A stretch of 64,000 bases of DNA, taken from an uncultured Bacteroidota bacterium (GTDB lineage: Bacteria > Bacteroidota > Bacteroidia > Chitinophagales > Chitinophagaceae). Location: contig CAIYLW010000042.1 of NCBI GenBank assembly GCA_903927185.1, positions 1 through 64,000 of the forward strand, written 5' to 3'. Under the pieces are notes generated by a model. The model worked only from the letters and a program-made list of their open reading frames with translations, had not been told where the DNA came from and did no database searches. The translations under genes and the position numbers were made by a program. This document shows, one piece after another, positions 54,632 through 61,931 of this stretch. Positions within the stretch are counted from its first letter, which is position 1, and every line of letters starts with the position of its first letter.

Positions 54632-55384
54632 ATGCTTGCTATTATTATATTTTTCCTAGGCCATTGGTTTTTATCTTTATTTTTTCATTCGTTTTTTTTG
54701 CATCGATATGCTTCTCATAAAATGTATGAAATCAGTAAAAATTGGGAAAGGGTATTCTATGTAAGTACATGGCTGGTGCAGGGTTCATCTTATCTCGTAC
54801 CCCGCGCGTATGGCGTAATGCATCGAATGCACCATGTATATAGCGACACTGAAAAAGATCCACATTCTCCGCATTTTTTTAAAGATGTGTATCAAATGAT
54901 GAAGAGTACTATTGTTATTTTCCGTGGATTTTTAACTGGCAAGAATTTACCAGAGGCTCAGTTTACGGAAGACTATTTACCGGTTTGGGATAAGCTTGAT
55001 AAAATAGGGCACCATGTAATTACTCGCATCGCATTTGGTGCTTTATATACTGCATTCTATATTCATTTTGCTCCCAATGCATGGTGGTTTTTATTATTAC
55101 CCATTCATTTTTTAATGGGGCCTGTTCAAGGCGCAGTTGTTAATTGGTGTGGTCATAAATATGGTTATAGCAATTATGACAATGGAGATCAATCAAAAAA
55201 TTCAACCCCATGGGGAATTGTTTTAATGGGCGAATTGTTTCAAAACAATCACCATTATGCAAAAGATGATGCCAATTTTGCGAAGAAATGGTTTGAATTT
55301 GATTTAACCTTTTTGGTGATGCGCGGGATGAATGCAGTTGGAATCATTAAATTGATACCAGCTTCTTTGAAAAATCAAAAGTAA
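54632..55384 (+). CDS. Membrane fatty-acid (acyl-CoA) desaturase
   Basis: About 250 residues from the ATG at 54632; the track begins two codons earlier at TTG. The three histidine clusters that hold the di-iron centre are present: HRYASH near residue 24, HRMHH near 65, and QNNHHYAK near 206. Four hydrophobic segments fit an inner-membrane desaturase that places a double bond in acyl chains using oxygen, probably to adjust membrane fluidity. It is shorter than delta-9 desaturases but typical for the small bacterial branch. AT-rich repeats flank it on both sides. Confidence 0.9.
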   Translation: MLAIIIFFLGHWFLSLFFHSFFLHRYASHKMYEISKNWERVFYVSTWLVQGSSYLVPRAYGVMHRMHHVYSDTEKDPHSPHFFKDVYQMMKSTIVIFRGFLTGKNLPEAQFTEDYLPVWDKLDKIGHHVITRIAFGALYTAFYIHFAPNAWWFLLLPIHFLMGPVQGAVVNWCGHKYGYSNYDNGDQSKNSTPWGIVLMGELFQNNHHYAKDDANFAKKWFEFDLTFLVMRGMNAVGIIKLIPASLKNQK

Positions 55385-55508
55385 AAATTCAAAAATCAAA
55401 AGACATTTAGTTAAAAGATTTTACAATAAGTAAAAGCAAAAATTTTCATTCAGGGATTGTATAGATTTGTGAAGAAGCATCTGAAATTCTTTTGAATTTT
55501 TACTTTTG
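55376..55508. repeat. Long inverted repeat flanking the desaturase-recO gap
   Basis: CAAAAGTAAAAATTCAAAA (55376-55394) and TTTTGAATTTTTACTTTTG (55490-55508) are perfect 19-nt reverse complements, 95 nt apart. The left arm contains the desaturase stop codon and the right arm contains the recO -7 box. Similar to the repeat after pheS. Confidence 0.75.
55501..55508 (+). promoter_or_regulatory. -7 box for recO inside the repeat arm
   Basis: TACTTTTG matches TAnnTTTG, 15 nt before the recO ATG at 55524. It is part of the right arm of the inverted repeat. Confidence 0.45.
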
Positions 55509-55523
55509 AATTTTTATTTTTTT

Positions 55524-56261
55524 ATGGTTCATACTACTAGAGGAATCGTTCTTCGCACTGTAAAATATGGTGATACCAGTATCATCACATCCGTATATAC
55601 TGCTTTGTTCGGTGTGCAGAGTTACATCGTGAAAGGTGTGAGAAAAAGCAGTAAAACCTCTGCGGGTAAAGCAAGTTATTTTCAACCCGCTGCTTTATTA
55701 GAAATGGAAGTGCATCAAAACAATATGAAGCACTTGCAATTCATACGCGAGTATCAGTGGAGTTATTTGTATGAAACAGTTCTGTTCGATGTGGTAAGAA
55801 ATACAGTAGCTTCTTATATCGTAGAGCTTTTACAACATGCACTAAAAGAGCCTGAAGCAAATCCTGAATTATTTTATTTAACGGAAGAGGCTTTGAAATC
55901 ATTAGACAAAGGTTCTGATGCCTTTACTGCAAACCTTCCACTTTATTTTACACTTCAATTAGCTAGTGAATTAGGGTTCCAATTATTAGGTGAGTACAGT
56001 AACGATACTCCAATATTTGATTTACAGGAAGGAATGTTTATCAAAGAAGCTCCTACACATCCTTATTATATTGATGGAGATTTAGCTAAAATAACTTCTC
56101 AGATTTTACACTGCAATGAATTAAAAGATTTAGAACATTTATCGCTCAATAGAAATATTCGCAGAGCACTACTAACAGCATATCAAAGTTTCATGTCATT
56201 ACATATTCAAGACTTTGGAGAAATAAAAAGCCTTGCTATTATTCAGGAAGTACTTGGATGA
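55524..56261 (+). CDS. recO: DNA repair protein RecO
   Basis: About 245 residues from MVHTTRGIVLRTVKYGDTSI, the conserved RecO start; six residues of the track ORF are dropped because they overlap the repeat. The N-terminal OB fold (about 1-80; YGDTSIITSVYTALFGVQSY, VKGVRKSSKTSAGK) binds DNA. The helical C-terminal domain lacks the four-Cys zinc site of many RecO proteins. RecO loads RecA onto SSB-coated single strands with RecR in gap repair. It is convergent with the amidohydrolase gene (2 nt between stops). Confidence 0.93.
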   Translation: MVHTTRGIVLRTVKYGDTSIITSVYTALFGVQSYIVKGVRKSSKTSAGKASYFQPAALLEMEVHQNNMKHLQFIREYQWSYLYETVLFDVVRNTVASYIVELLQHALKEPEANPELFYLTEEALKSLDKGSDAFTANLPLYFTLQLASELGFQLLGEYSNDTPIFDLQEGMFIKEAPTHPYYIDGDLAKITSQILHCNELKDLEHLSLNRNIRRALLTAYQSFMSLHIQDFGEIKSLAIIQEVLG

Positions 56262-56263
56262 TT

Positions 56264-57451
56264 TTATAACAGTCGCTTCGCCTTACTGTTTGGTGTTAAT
56301 ATGTTATTTTCTATTTGATCGATTAATACAATACCTGGAGTTTTCCCTTTATCAAAACTTCCCAAGTGCTCGAAACCTAATGCTTGCGCACCATTGAGGG
56401 TAGCCCACTGGAGTTGATCTTGAAGTGGGATATTTGTAAAATGGCGACTGATTGTTTTTAACTCGTCTAATATATTGAGTTGGTGATTACTTGCTAAACT
56501 ATCTGTACCAACTACAATTCGACAACCATTTTTTCTAAATAAATCAATTGGAGGCAATGCTTTGCTGATGTATTGATTGGCATTAATGCAGAGGCAATAA
56601 TAAAACTGATTATGCTGATCTGCTGAAAGATCATTTATGAATTGAAGATCATCTTGTTTGGTAAATACATCATGAACTAATAAAGTCTTTGAAGCGCCAG
56701 CAAAATTAGAAGCAACTGATTGTAAACTACTCTTACCAGTAGCTGAGAAGAAATCTAAATTCACATGCAAATACTCATACAACCGCATAAAATCGCCGGT
56801 CTTATTCAAAAAGAAATCATCTTCAAAAGCTGTCTCCTGATTATGCAGTGTAGTTGTTTTGTTTTCGAAATAAGGTTGCATCAATTTCCATAGCTCATTT
56901 GAAACAGAGTAGGGAGCATGTGCCGCCATACTCAATGAATGATTCTTTGAATTGATATGTTGAAACTGCTGATAATATTCCAAACCCTTCTCAAAACGCA
57001 AAGGTGTAACCTGTGGTGTGAAACCACTGAGCTCTAAAAAGGTATAATAAGACAATCTTTGTTTTGCTTTTTGAGCAAAACTGATTGCGTTATTACTTAT
57101 ATCTCCAACTGCAACAATTCCGTTTTGCAACATTGTCTCTTCCGCATCTGCCATTGCTTGCAAGATTTCTTCTTCAGGAAAATATCTATGCGTTATAATG
57201 GAGATCACAAAATCAACCAGACCAGTATGCTCTGGAATTAACCCCTTCATATGACTTAGTTCTAAATGGCAATGGCTATTTACAAAACCCGGACTTATCC
57301 AGCCATTCAGTTTTTGAATCTCTTCTCCCGCATCAGCAATAGTAACAATATCAATCACAAGGCCGGCTTCATCGATTACTAATATATTAGAGCTATCCAA
57401 TAATGTAGTGCCAGTAAAAAGTTGATCTGCCTGAAATTTTCGAAAAGCCAT
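56264..57451 (-). CDS. Amidohydrolase (chlorohydrolase/deaminase-like)
   Basis: A 395-residue metal-dependent hydrolase of the amidohydrolase superfamily. The first metal pair is in PGFVNSHCHLELSHMK, a further His in AAHAPYSVSNELWK, another in TTTLHNQETAFEDDF, and the catalytic Asp in RIVVGTDSLASNHQLN. This resembles SsnA/TrzN/guanine-deaminase-type enzymes that deaminate or dechlorinate rings. The substrate is unknown; a purine/pterin or futalosine-type deamination are possibilities. It is monocistronic, convergent with recO. Confidence 0.88.
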   Translation of the reverse strand: MAFRKFQADQLFTGTTLLDSSNILVIDEAGLVIDIVTIADAGEEIQKLNGWISPGFVNSHCHLELSHMKGLIPEHTGLVDFVISIITHRYFPEEEILQAMADAEETMLQNGIVAVGDISNNAISFAQKAKQRLSYYTFLELSGFTPQVTPLRFEKGLEYYQQFQHINSKNHSLSMAAHAPYSVSNELWKLMQPYFENKTTTLHNQETAFEDDFFLNKTGDFMRLYEYLHVNLDFFSATGKSSLQSVASNFAGASKTLLVHDVFTKQDDLQFINDLSADQHNQFYYCLCINANQYISKALPPIDLFRKNGCRIVVGTDSLASNHQLNILDELKTISRHFTNIPLQDQLQWATLNGAQALGFEHLGSFDKGKTPGIVLIDQIENNILTPNSKAKRLL

Positions 57452-57534
57452 GCTTGCAATTTGAGCGAAGTTCAGAAAAAGATAAGAGATAAGAGATAAA
57501 AGTGAAGAGTGAGGTAGGAAGATGAGAAATACAG

Positions 57535-57594
57535 CACCCCTCCTGCCGCTTGCGGATAGGAGGGGTGGCCAAGCGAAGCGATGGCCGGGGTGGT
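57535..57594. repeat. GC-rich compound palindromic element
   Basis: CACCCCTCCT (57535-57544) pairs with AGGAGGGGTG (57558-57567), with an inner CCGC/GCGG stem. A second unit GGCCAAGCGAAGCGATGGCC begins immediately after and ends with GGGGTGG. The GC content is far above the surrounding AT-rich sequence, as expected for an interspersed palindromic repeat of REP type. Copy number cannot be judged from one window. Confidence 0.7.
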
Positions 57595-57747
57595 TGAAAG
57601 TCTTTCTATTAAAAGAAAATCACTCTAATCACCCTCAAATTCCCAACAAATCCGGCCGTTTCAGCATACTAATAAATATTTGTGACAAATTTTTTATTGA
57701 TAATCAATCGATTACAGAAGTGTCATAAAAAATACTTTCTATTTTTC

Positions 57748-57779
57748 TTGGAAAATCGAGTATAGGAATCCTACCTTCG
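57748..57779 (+). promoter_or_regulatory. Promoter of the rplM-rpsI ribosomal operon
   Basis: TTG at 57748-57750, then 21 nt, then TACCTTCG at 57772-57779: both halves and the spacing fit the Bacteroidota -33/-7 promoter. The predicted leader to the rplM ATG is about 60 nt. Confidence 0.7.
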
Positions 57780-57804
57780 CCCCCCGAATAAATCGGAACA
57801 TTCA

Positions 57805-57826
57805 AGCCGGTGGGATAGCATCGGTT
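57805..57826 (+). promoter_or_regulatory. Leader hairpin upstream of rplM
   Basis: CCGGTG (57807-57812) pairs with CATCGG (57819-57824) with one G-U pair around loop GGATAG, extendable by two pairs. It sits in the predicted 5' leader of the ribosomal operon and could be a site for feedback control by a ribosomal protein. Confidence 0.4.
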
Positions 57827-57844
57827 AAATTAAAAAGAAAAATT

Positions 57845-58288
57845 ATGAGTAAACTTCATTTCACCACCAAGTCAGCTAATGCGGCTACCGTTCAACATAA
57901 CTGGTATGTTGTTGACGGCACTAATCAAACCGTGGGACGTATTTCTTCCAGAATTGCAGCTGTTTTGCGTGGTAAGAACAAAGCCTACTATACTCCTCAC
58001 GTTGATTGTGGAGATAATGTAATTGTGATCAACTGTGATAAAGTTGTTTTCACTGGTAACAAAGGAGCTGATAAAGTGTATATGAACTATTCTGGATTTC
58101 CAGGTGGTCAAAAACACGAAGCTGCTCAGGATCTTTTAAAGCGCCGTCCAGAAGTAGTTATAGAAAGAGCTGTAAAAGGCATGCTTCCTAAAAATCGTCT
58201 TGGCCGCAAATTGGTTAAAAAATTATTTGTGTACGCTGGTGCTGAGCATCCACATGCTGCTCAACAACCTAAAGAACTGAAATTCTAA
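57845..58288 (+). CDS. rplM: 50S ribosomal protein uL13
   Basis: A 147-residue uL13, normal length. Motifs include WYVVDGTNQTVGRISSRIAA, HVDCGDNVIVINCDKVVFTG and AVKGMLPKNRLGRKLVKKLF. It is an early-assembly protein of the large subunit. It is preceded by an A-rich leader rather than a Shine-Dalgarno sequence and followed 26 nt later by rpsI, the standard rplM-rpsI arrangement. Transcription begins at the -33/-7 promoter about 65 nt upstream. Confidence 0.98.
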   Translation: MSKLHFTTKSANAATVQHNWYVVDGTNQTVGRISSRIAAVLRGKNKAYYTPHVDCGDNVIVINCDKVVFTGNKGADKVYMNYSGFPGGQKHEAAQDLLKRRPEVVIERAVKGMLPKNRLGRKLVKKLFVYAGAEHPHAAQQPKELKF

Positions 58289-58314
58289 TTTAAACACATT
58301 CCAAACCAAGTATA

Positions 58315-58704
58315 ATGGAAAAACAAAAAAACGCAGTTGGTCGTCGTAAAGAAGCTGTAACCCGCGTATTTATTAGTAAGGGCGATGGCAAGATCACTGT
58401 AAACGACAAAGATTACAAAGCATATTTTCCGCTTGTTTACTTGCAGAACCAAGTAGAAGCACCTTTGAAAACTGCTGATGTAGTTGGCAAATTTGATATC
58501 GTTATTAATGCAGCTGGGGGCGGACTGAAAGGTCAGGCTGAAGCAGCTAAATTGGGTATCGCTCGTGCACTATTAGAAGTGAACGCTGAATTCCGTCCTG
58601 TGTTAAAAGCAGCTGGTCAGTTGAAGCGTGATCCACGTGGTGTTGAACGTAAGAAATTCGGTCACAAGAAAGCACGTAGAAGCTTCCAGTTCAGTAAACG
58701 TTAA
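58315..58704 (+). CDS. rpsI: 30S ribosomal protein uS9
   Basis: A 129-residue uS9. The opening KNAVGRRKEAVTRVFISKGD, the middle GGGLKGQAEAAKLGIARALL and the closing KKFGHKKARRSFQFSKR are diagnostic. The C-terminal Lys/Arg tail reaches the P-site tRNA. It is cotranscribed with rplM. The 86-nt gap to rpsB contains AT-rich TTTCAAA direct repeats but no terminator, so rpsB is probably in the same transcript. Confidence 0.98.
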   Translation: MEKQKNAVGRRKEAVTRVFISKGDGKITVNDKDYKAYFPLVYLQNQVEAPLKTADVVGKFDIVINAAGGGLKGQAEAAKLGIARALLEVNAEFRPVLKAAGQLKRDPRGVERKKFGHKKARRSFQFSKR

Positions 58705-58790
58705 TATTTGGGATTTGATATTGCTGATTTTAAATTGGTATATCAACAACTCAATTTCAAATTTCAAATTAAAAAATTCAAACTCATACA

Positions 58791-59696
58791 ATGGAAAATA
58801 ACACTTCATTACAACAGCAACTTCTGGAGGCCGGCGTACATTTTGGTCACCTGAAAAAGAAGTGGAACCCAAAGATGTTGCCTTATATCTTCGCTGAGAA
58901 GAAAGGTATTCACATCATTGATCTGAACAAAACAGTAGATCATTTGCAAGAAGCTTCAGCAGCCATGAAACAAATCGCTAAAAGCGGTAAGAAAATCATG
59001 TTTGTTGCAACAAAAAAACAGGCCAAAGAAATCGTTAGCGAATGCGCTAAGAAAGTAAACATGCCTTATGCTACTGAACGTTGGTTGGGTGGTATGTTAA
59101 CCAACTTCAACACCGTTCGTAAGAGCGTTAAAAAAATGCAGAGCATTGAAAAAATGCTTGCTGATGGTAGCGCAGAAAGCCTTACTAAAAAAGAGCGTTT
59201 AACTTTAACTCGCGATAAAGAAAAAATGGAAAAAGTATTGGGCGGTATCGCTCAGTTAGGTCGTTTACCGGCTGCTTTATTCCTTGTTGATATCGGATGT
59301 GAGCATATCGCATTGGCTGAAGCTAAACGTTTAGGCATCACAACTTTTGGTATGGTAGATACTAATAGCGATCCTAATAAAGTAGACTTCCCTATTCCTG
59401 CAAACGATGATGCAACTAAATCAATCGCAATCATTACTAACTATATCATTGCAGCAATCGCTGAAGGTTTGGCTGAACGTCAGGCTTCTAAAGATGATGA
59501 TGAAAGTGATGACAGCAATAATGAAAATGAAACACGCGCTCGTCGCCTAGAAGCTGAAGCTCAAGCTGAAGCTGGTCGTGGCGGTAGAAGAGGTGGAAAT
59601 AATGCACCTGCTGGTGGACCAGCTGGTGGACCTCCAAAGCGTCGTACACCTAGTAGTGGAAACCGTCGCCCAGCTGGTGGTGGTGGTGGAAGATAA
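58791..59696 (+). CDS. rpsB: 30S ribosomal protein uS2 with acidic then RG-rich C-terminal extension
   Basis: A 301-residue uS2. The canonical body (about 1-230; LLEAGVHFGHLKKKWNPKML, TERWLGGMLTNFNTVRKSVK, GMVDTNSDPNKVDFPIPAND) is followed by about 70 extra residues. These comprise an acidic run (SKDDDESDDSNNENE), an Ala/Glu helix (RRLEAEAQAEAG) and a Gly/Arg/Pro-rich tail (GGRRGGNNAPAGGPAGGPP onward). uS2 sits by the mRNA exit side and docks bS1 in E. coli. Some Bacteroidota have extended uS2; the RG-rich ending here looks like an RNA-binding tail. Confidence 0.97.
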   Translation: MENNTSLQQQLLEAGVHFGHLKKKWNPKMLPYIFAEKKGIHIIDLNKTVDHLQEASAAMKQIAKSGKKIMFVATKKQAKEIVSECAKKVNMPYATERWLGGMLTNFNTVRKSVKKMQSIEKMLADGSAESLTKKERLTLTRDKEKMEKVLGGIAQLGRLPAALFLVDIGCEHIALAEAKRLGITTFGMVDTNSDPNKVDFPIPANDDATKSIAIITNYIIAAIAEGLAERQASKDDDESDDSNNENETRARRLEAEAQAEAGRGGRRGGNNAPAGGPAGGPPKRRTPSSGNRRPAGGGGGR

Positions 59697-59709
59697 TTTA
59701 TTATCCCTT

Positions 59710-59754
59710 TTGGGTCATTAGTCATCTGCTCATGGGTAATGACTAATGACCCAA
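59710..59754. repeat. 16-bp inverted repeat between rpsB and tsf
   Basis: TTGGGTCATTAGTCAT (59710-59725) and ATGACTAATGACCCAA (59739-59754) are perfect complements around a 13-nt loop, followed by TTTTTA. It could lower transcription into tsf or protect the rpsB mRNA end. Its non-GC, phrase-like sequence also resembles dispersed intergenic repeats. Confidence 0.75.
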
Positions 59755-59785
59755 TTTTTATATAACATTTATTTAAAAACTGAAT

Positions 59786-60625
59786 ATGTCAACTGTAACA
59801 ATAACCGCTGCTGATATTAATAAATTACGTCAGGCTACTGGAGCTGGTATGCTTGATTGTAGAAAAGCTTTGACTGAAACTAATGGAGATTTTGAAGCTG
59901 CCATCGATTGGTTGCGCAAACAAGGTCAGAAAGTTGCTGCAAAACGTAGTGACCGTGAAGCAAAAGAAGGTGTGATTATTGCAGGAACTTCTGCTGATCA
60001 TAAAACTGGATTCATTGTATGTATTAGCTGCGAAACTGATTTCGTTTCTAAAAATGCTGAGTTTGTTGCCTTTGCAAAAAGTATTGCTGAAGCTGCCATT
60101 GCAAATGATGTGAAGAGCGCTGAAGAATTAAATGAAGTATCTATCAATGGTGCGAAAGTGGCTGATTTAATCAACGATAAATTAACTTCTATCGGTGAGA
60201 AAATTGGTGTTGCTAAATTTGAAAGAATTGAAGCTCCATTTGTTGCATCTTATATCCATGGTGCAAACCGTATGGGTGTTTTAGTTGGATTAAGTGCTGA
60301 AGCTGCTGAGGCTGGTAAAGATGTAGCTATGCAAATTGCTGCTATGAACCCTTTAGCTGTTGATCCTGAAAGCATTCCTGCTGCATCAGTAGAAAGAGAA
60401 AGAGCAATCGTAGTAGAAACTATGAAAGCAGATCCTAAAATGGCTGGCAAACCAGACGAAATGATTGCGAAGATTGCGGAAGGAAAATTAAATGCATTCT
60501 TTAAAGAAAACACATTACTAGCTCAAGCTTTCGTAAAAGACGGTGGCAAGACTGTAGGTGAATACTTAAAATCAGTTAATGCTGATTTGAAAGTAATCGA
60601 ATTTAAACGTGTTGCTTTAGGATAA
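59786..60625 (+). CDS. tsf: Elongation factor Ts
   Basis: A 279-residue EF-Ts, the nucleotide exchange factor of EF-Tu. The N-terminal UBA-like domain ends with LRQATGAGMLDCRKALTETN. The EF-Tu-contacting motif is seen in CETDFVSKNAEFVAFAKSIA, and VASYIHGANRMGVLVGLS belongs to the core. It follows rpsB as in most bacteria, with a palindrome in the gap. A strong terminator lies 18 nt after the stop. Confidence 0.98.
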   Translation: MSTVTITAADINKLRQATGAGMLDCRKALTETNGDFEAAIDWLRKQGQKVAAKRSDREAKEGVIIAGTSADHKTGFIVCISCETDFVSKNAEFVAFAKSIAEAAIANDVKSAEELNEVSINGAKVADLINDKLTSIGEKIGVAKFERIEAPFVASYIHGANRMGVLVGLSAEAAEAGKDVAMQIAAMNPLAVDPESIPAASVERERAIVVETMKADPKMAGKPDEMIAKIAEGKLNAFFKENTLLAQAFVKDGGKTVGEYLKSVNADLKVIEFKRVALG

Positions 60626-60643
60626 TCATACGCTTCAAATATT

Positions 60644-60678
60644 AAAAAAGCCGCTCGATAAAATCGAGCGGCTTTTTT
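60644..60678. terminator. Bidirectional terminator after tsf
   Basis: AAAAAAGCCGCTCGAT pairs with ATCGAGCGGCTTTTTT around a 3-nt loop. The A-run/T-run symmetry serves both tsf (plus) and the convergent small membrane-protein gene (minus). Confidence 0.93.
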
Positions 60679-60698
60679 ATTTAACAAAATTGTTTTCT

Positions 60699-60956
60699 TT
60701 AAAACATAAAGAAGATCACTACAATTGCAAATATGGCGTGAAACGAATGAAGCCACCAATTATCTAACTTATACTTTGCGTATAAAACAAAATTAAATCT
60801 AGTTACTAATAAGAAAATAGGAATGGCATATCTTAAAGATTCGCCTCTAAAGAATCCATAACCAGCCGCTAGCGCCATCAATAAATATAAAAAGGAAGGA
60901 AGAATTTTTACAACCAGTCCTTGATTTGATTTCGACTTCGTTCTAACGTTATACAT
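60699..60956 (-). CDS. Small membrane protein of unknown function
   Basis: About 85 residues from MYNVRTKSKSNQGLVVKILP; the track start at 61019 adds 21 residues and cannot be excluded. Three hydrophobic segments are visible: about 18-33 (LPSFLYLLMALAAGYG), 42-58 (AIPIFLLVTRFNFVLYA) and 66-85 (HSFHAIFAIVVIFFMF). I do not recognise a family. It sits in antisense orientation between tsf and pyrH, which are often neighbours in bacteria, and shares the tsf terminator. Confidence 0.6.
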   Translation of the reverse strand: MYNVRTKSKSNQGLVVKILPSFLYLLMALAAGYGFFRGESLRYAIPIFLLVTRFNFVLYAKYKLDNWWLHSFHAIFAIVVIFFMF

Positions 60957-61157
60957 ATTATTAGTTTTTGCTTTAAAAAATAAACCCCGGTTTATAAGGA
61001 TTAGCAAGCTATAAAACACTTATGAAAATAAAAATGATGAAATCACCGAATTTTTAAGATGATTTCATCCGCATAGCGCGTGAAAAGCACGGTCTACTTA
61101 CCTATTCATTTTGGTTGCTCATCAAAAATTCAGGTTATTTGCATAAATATTAGTGCC

Positions 61158-61874
61158 ATGCTTCCAAAATATAAACGTATCCTTCTTAAATTATCTGGCG
61201 AGGCTTTATTGGGCGACCAACGCAACGGAGATCCTTTCAATCCAAAAATCATTGAACAATATGCTATTGATATCAAATCGATTTCAGATTTGGGCGTACA
61301 AGTAGCCATTGTAATTGGTGGAGGAAATATTTATAGGGGCATGAATGAGGCAGAAAGCGGTATTGAAAGAGCCCATGGCGACTATATGGGTATGCTAGCC
61401 ACAGTTATTAATGCAATGGCTATGCAATCTATGTTAGAGCGCTTCGGAGTCTATACCCGTTTACAAAGCGCCATTCAAATGGATCAAGTTGCAGAGCCTT
61501 ATATACGCAGAAAAGCATTACGTCACCTTGAAAAAGGCCGTGTTGTTATTTTTGGTGCTGGTACCGGCAACCCTTATTTTACTACAGATACTGCAGGCTC
61601 CTTACGTGCTATCGAAATGAAGGCTGATGTAATATTAAAAGGTACACGTGTAAATGGCATTTATACGGCAGATCCAGAAAAAGACCCCACTGCTACCCGA
61701 TTTGATAAAATTAGTTACGAAGAATGTATATCGAAAAATCTCAAAGTGATGGATATGACAGCTTTCACACTTTGTATGGAAAATAAATTACCCATCATTG
61801 TTTTTAATATGAATGAGCCGGGAAATTTGTTGAAAGTAGTAAAAGGACAGGATTTAGGGACTTTAGTTAGCTAG
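61158..61874 (+). CDS. pyrH: UMP kinase
   Basis: About 238 residues from [20 protein letters not shown], the usual PyrH opening. The track's GTG adds 26 unlikely residues upstream. Family motifs include [33 protein letters not shown] and [20 protein letters not shown]. It phosphorylates UMP to UDP, feeds pyrimidine nucleotide and envelope synthesis, and is a hexamer controlled by GTP/UTP in many bacteria. No frr gene follows; a TolC-family gene with its own promoter does. Confidence 0.96.
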   Translation: MLPKYKRILLKLSGEALLGDQRNGDPFNPKIIEQYAIDIKSISDLGVQVAIVIGGGNIYRGMNEAESGIERAHGDYMGMLATVINAMAMQSMLERFGVYTRLQSAIQMDQVAEPYIRRKALRHLEKGRVVIFGAGTGNPYFTTDTAGSLRAIEMKADVILKGTRVNGIYTADPEKDPTATRFDKISYEECISKNLKVMDMTAFTLCMENKLPIIVFNMNEPGNLLKVVKGQDLGTLVS

Positions 61875-61894
61875 TCAACCATTAATATAATAAT

Positions 61895-61926
61895 TTGCCC
61901 CTTTTTGAGGCCTCTTGGTAATTTCG
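61895..61926 (+). promoter_or_regulatory. Promoter of the TolC-family gene
   Basis: TTG at 61895-61897, a 21-nt spacer, then TAATTTCG at 61919-61926. The box ends 5 nt before the ATG at 61932, so the mRNA should have almost no leader. It lies inside the track ORF's N-terminal extension. Confidence 0.65.
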
Positions 61927-61931
61927 TAATC

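Larger units (their letters stand above)
57452..57844. other. 393-bp intergenic region without a gene
   Basis: This is the only gap over 300 bases. It holds an imperfect purine repeat (GATAAGAGATAAGAGATAA, about 57481-57499), a GC-rich palindromic element (57535-57594), then the rplM promoter and leader hairpin. The 68-residue track ORF at 57522-57728 runs through the palindrome and looks spurious. Confidence 0.7.

Noticed and set aside
57522-57728. 68-residue ORF in the ribosomal upstream gap
   Set aside because: It reads through the GC-rich palindrome and into the rplM upstream region, has no signal or domain, and its composition follows the repeat. Probably a chance frame.
60250-60513. 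Antisense ORFs over tsf, rpsB and rplM
   Set aside because: They mirror the codon pattern of highly expressed genes and have no support of their own.
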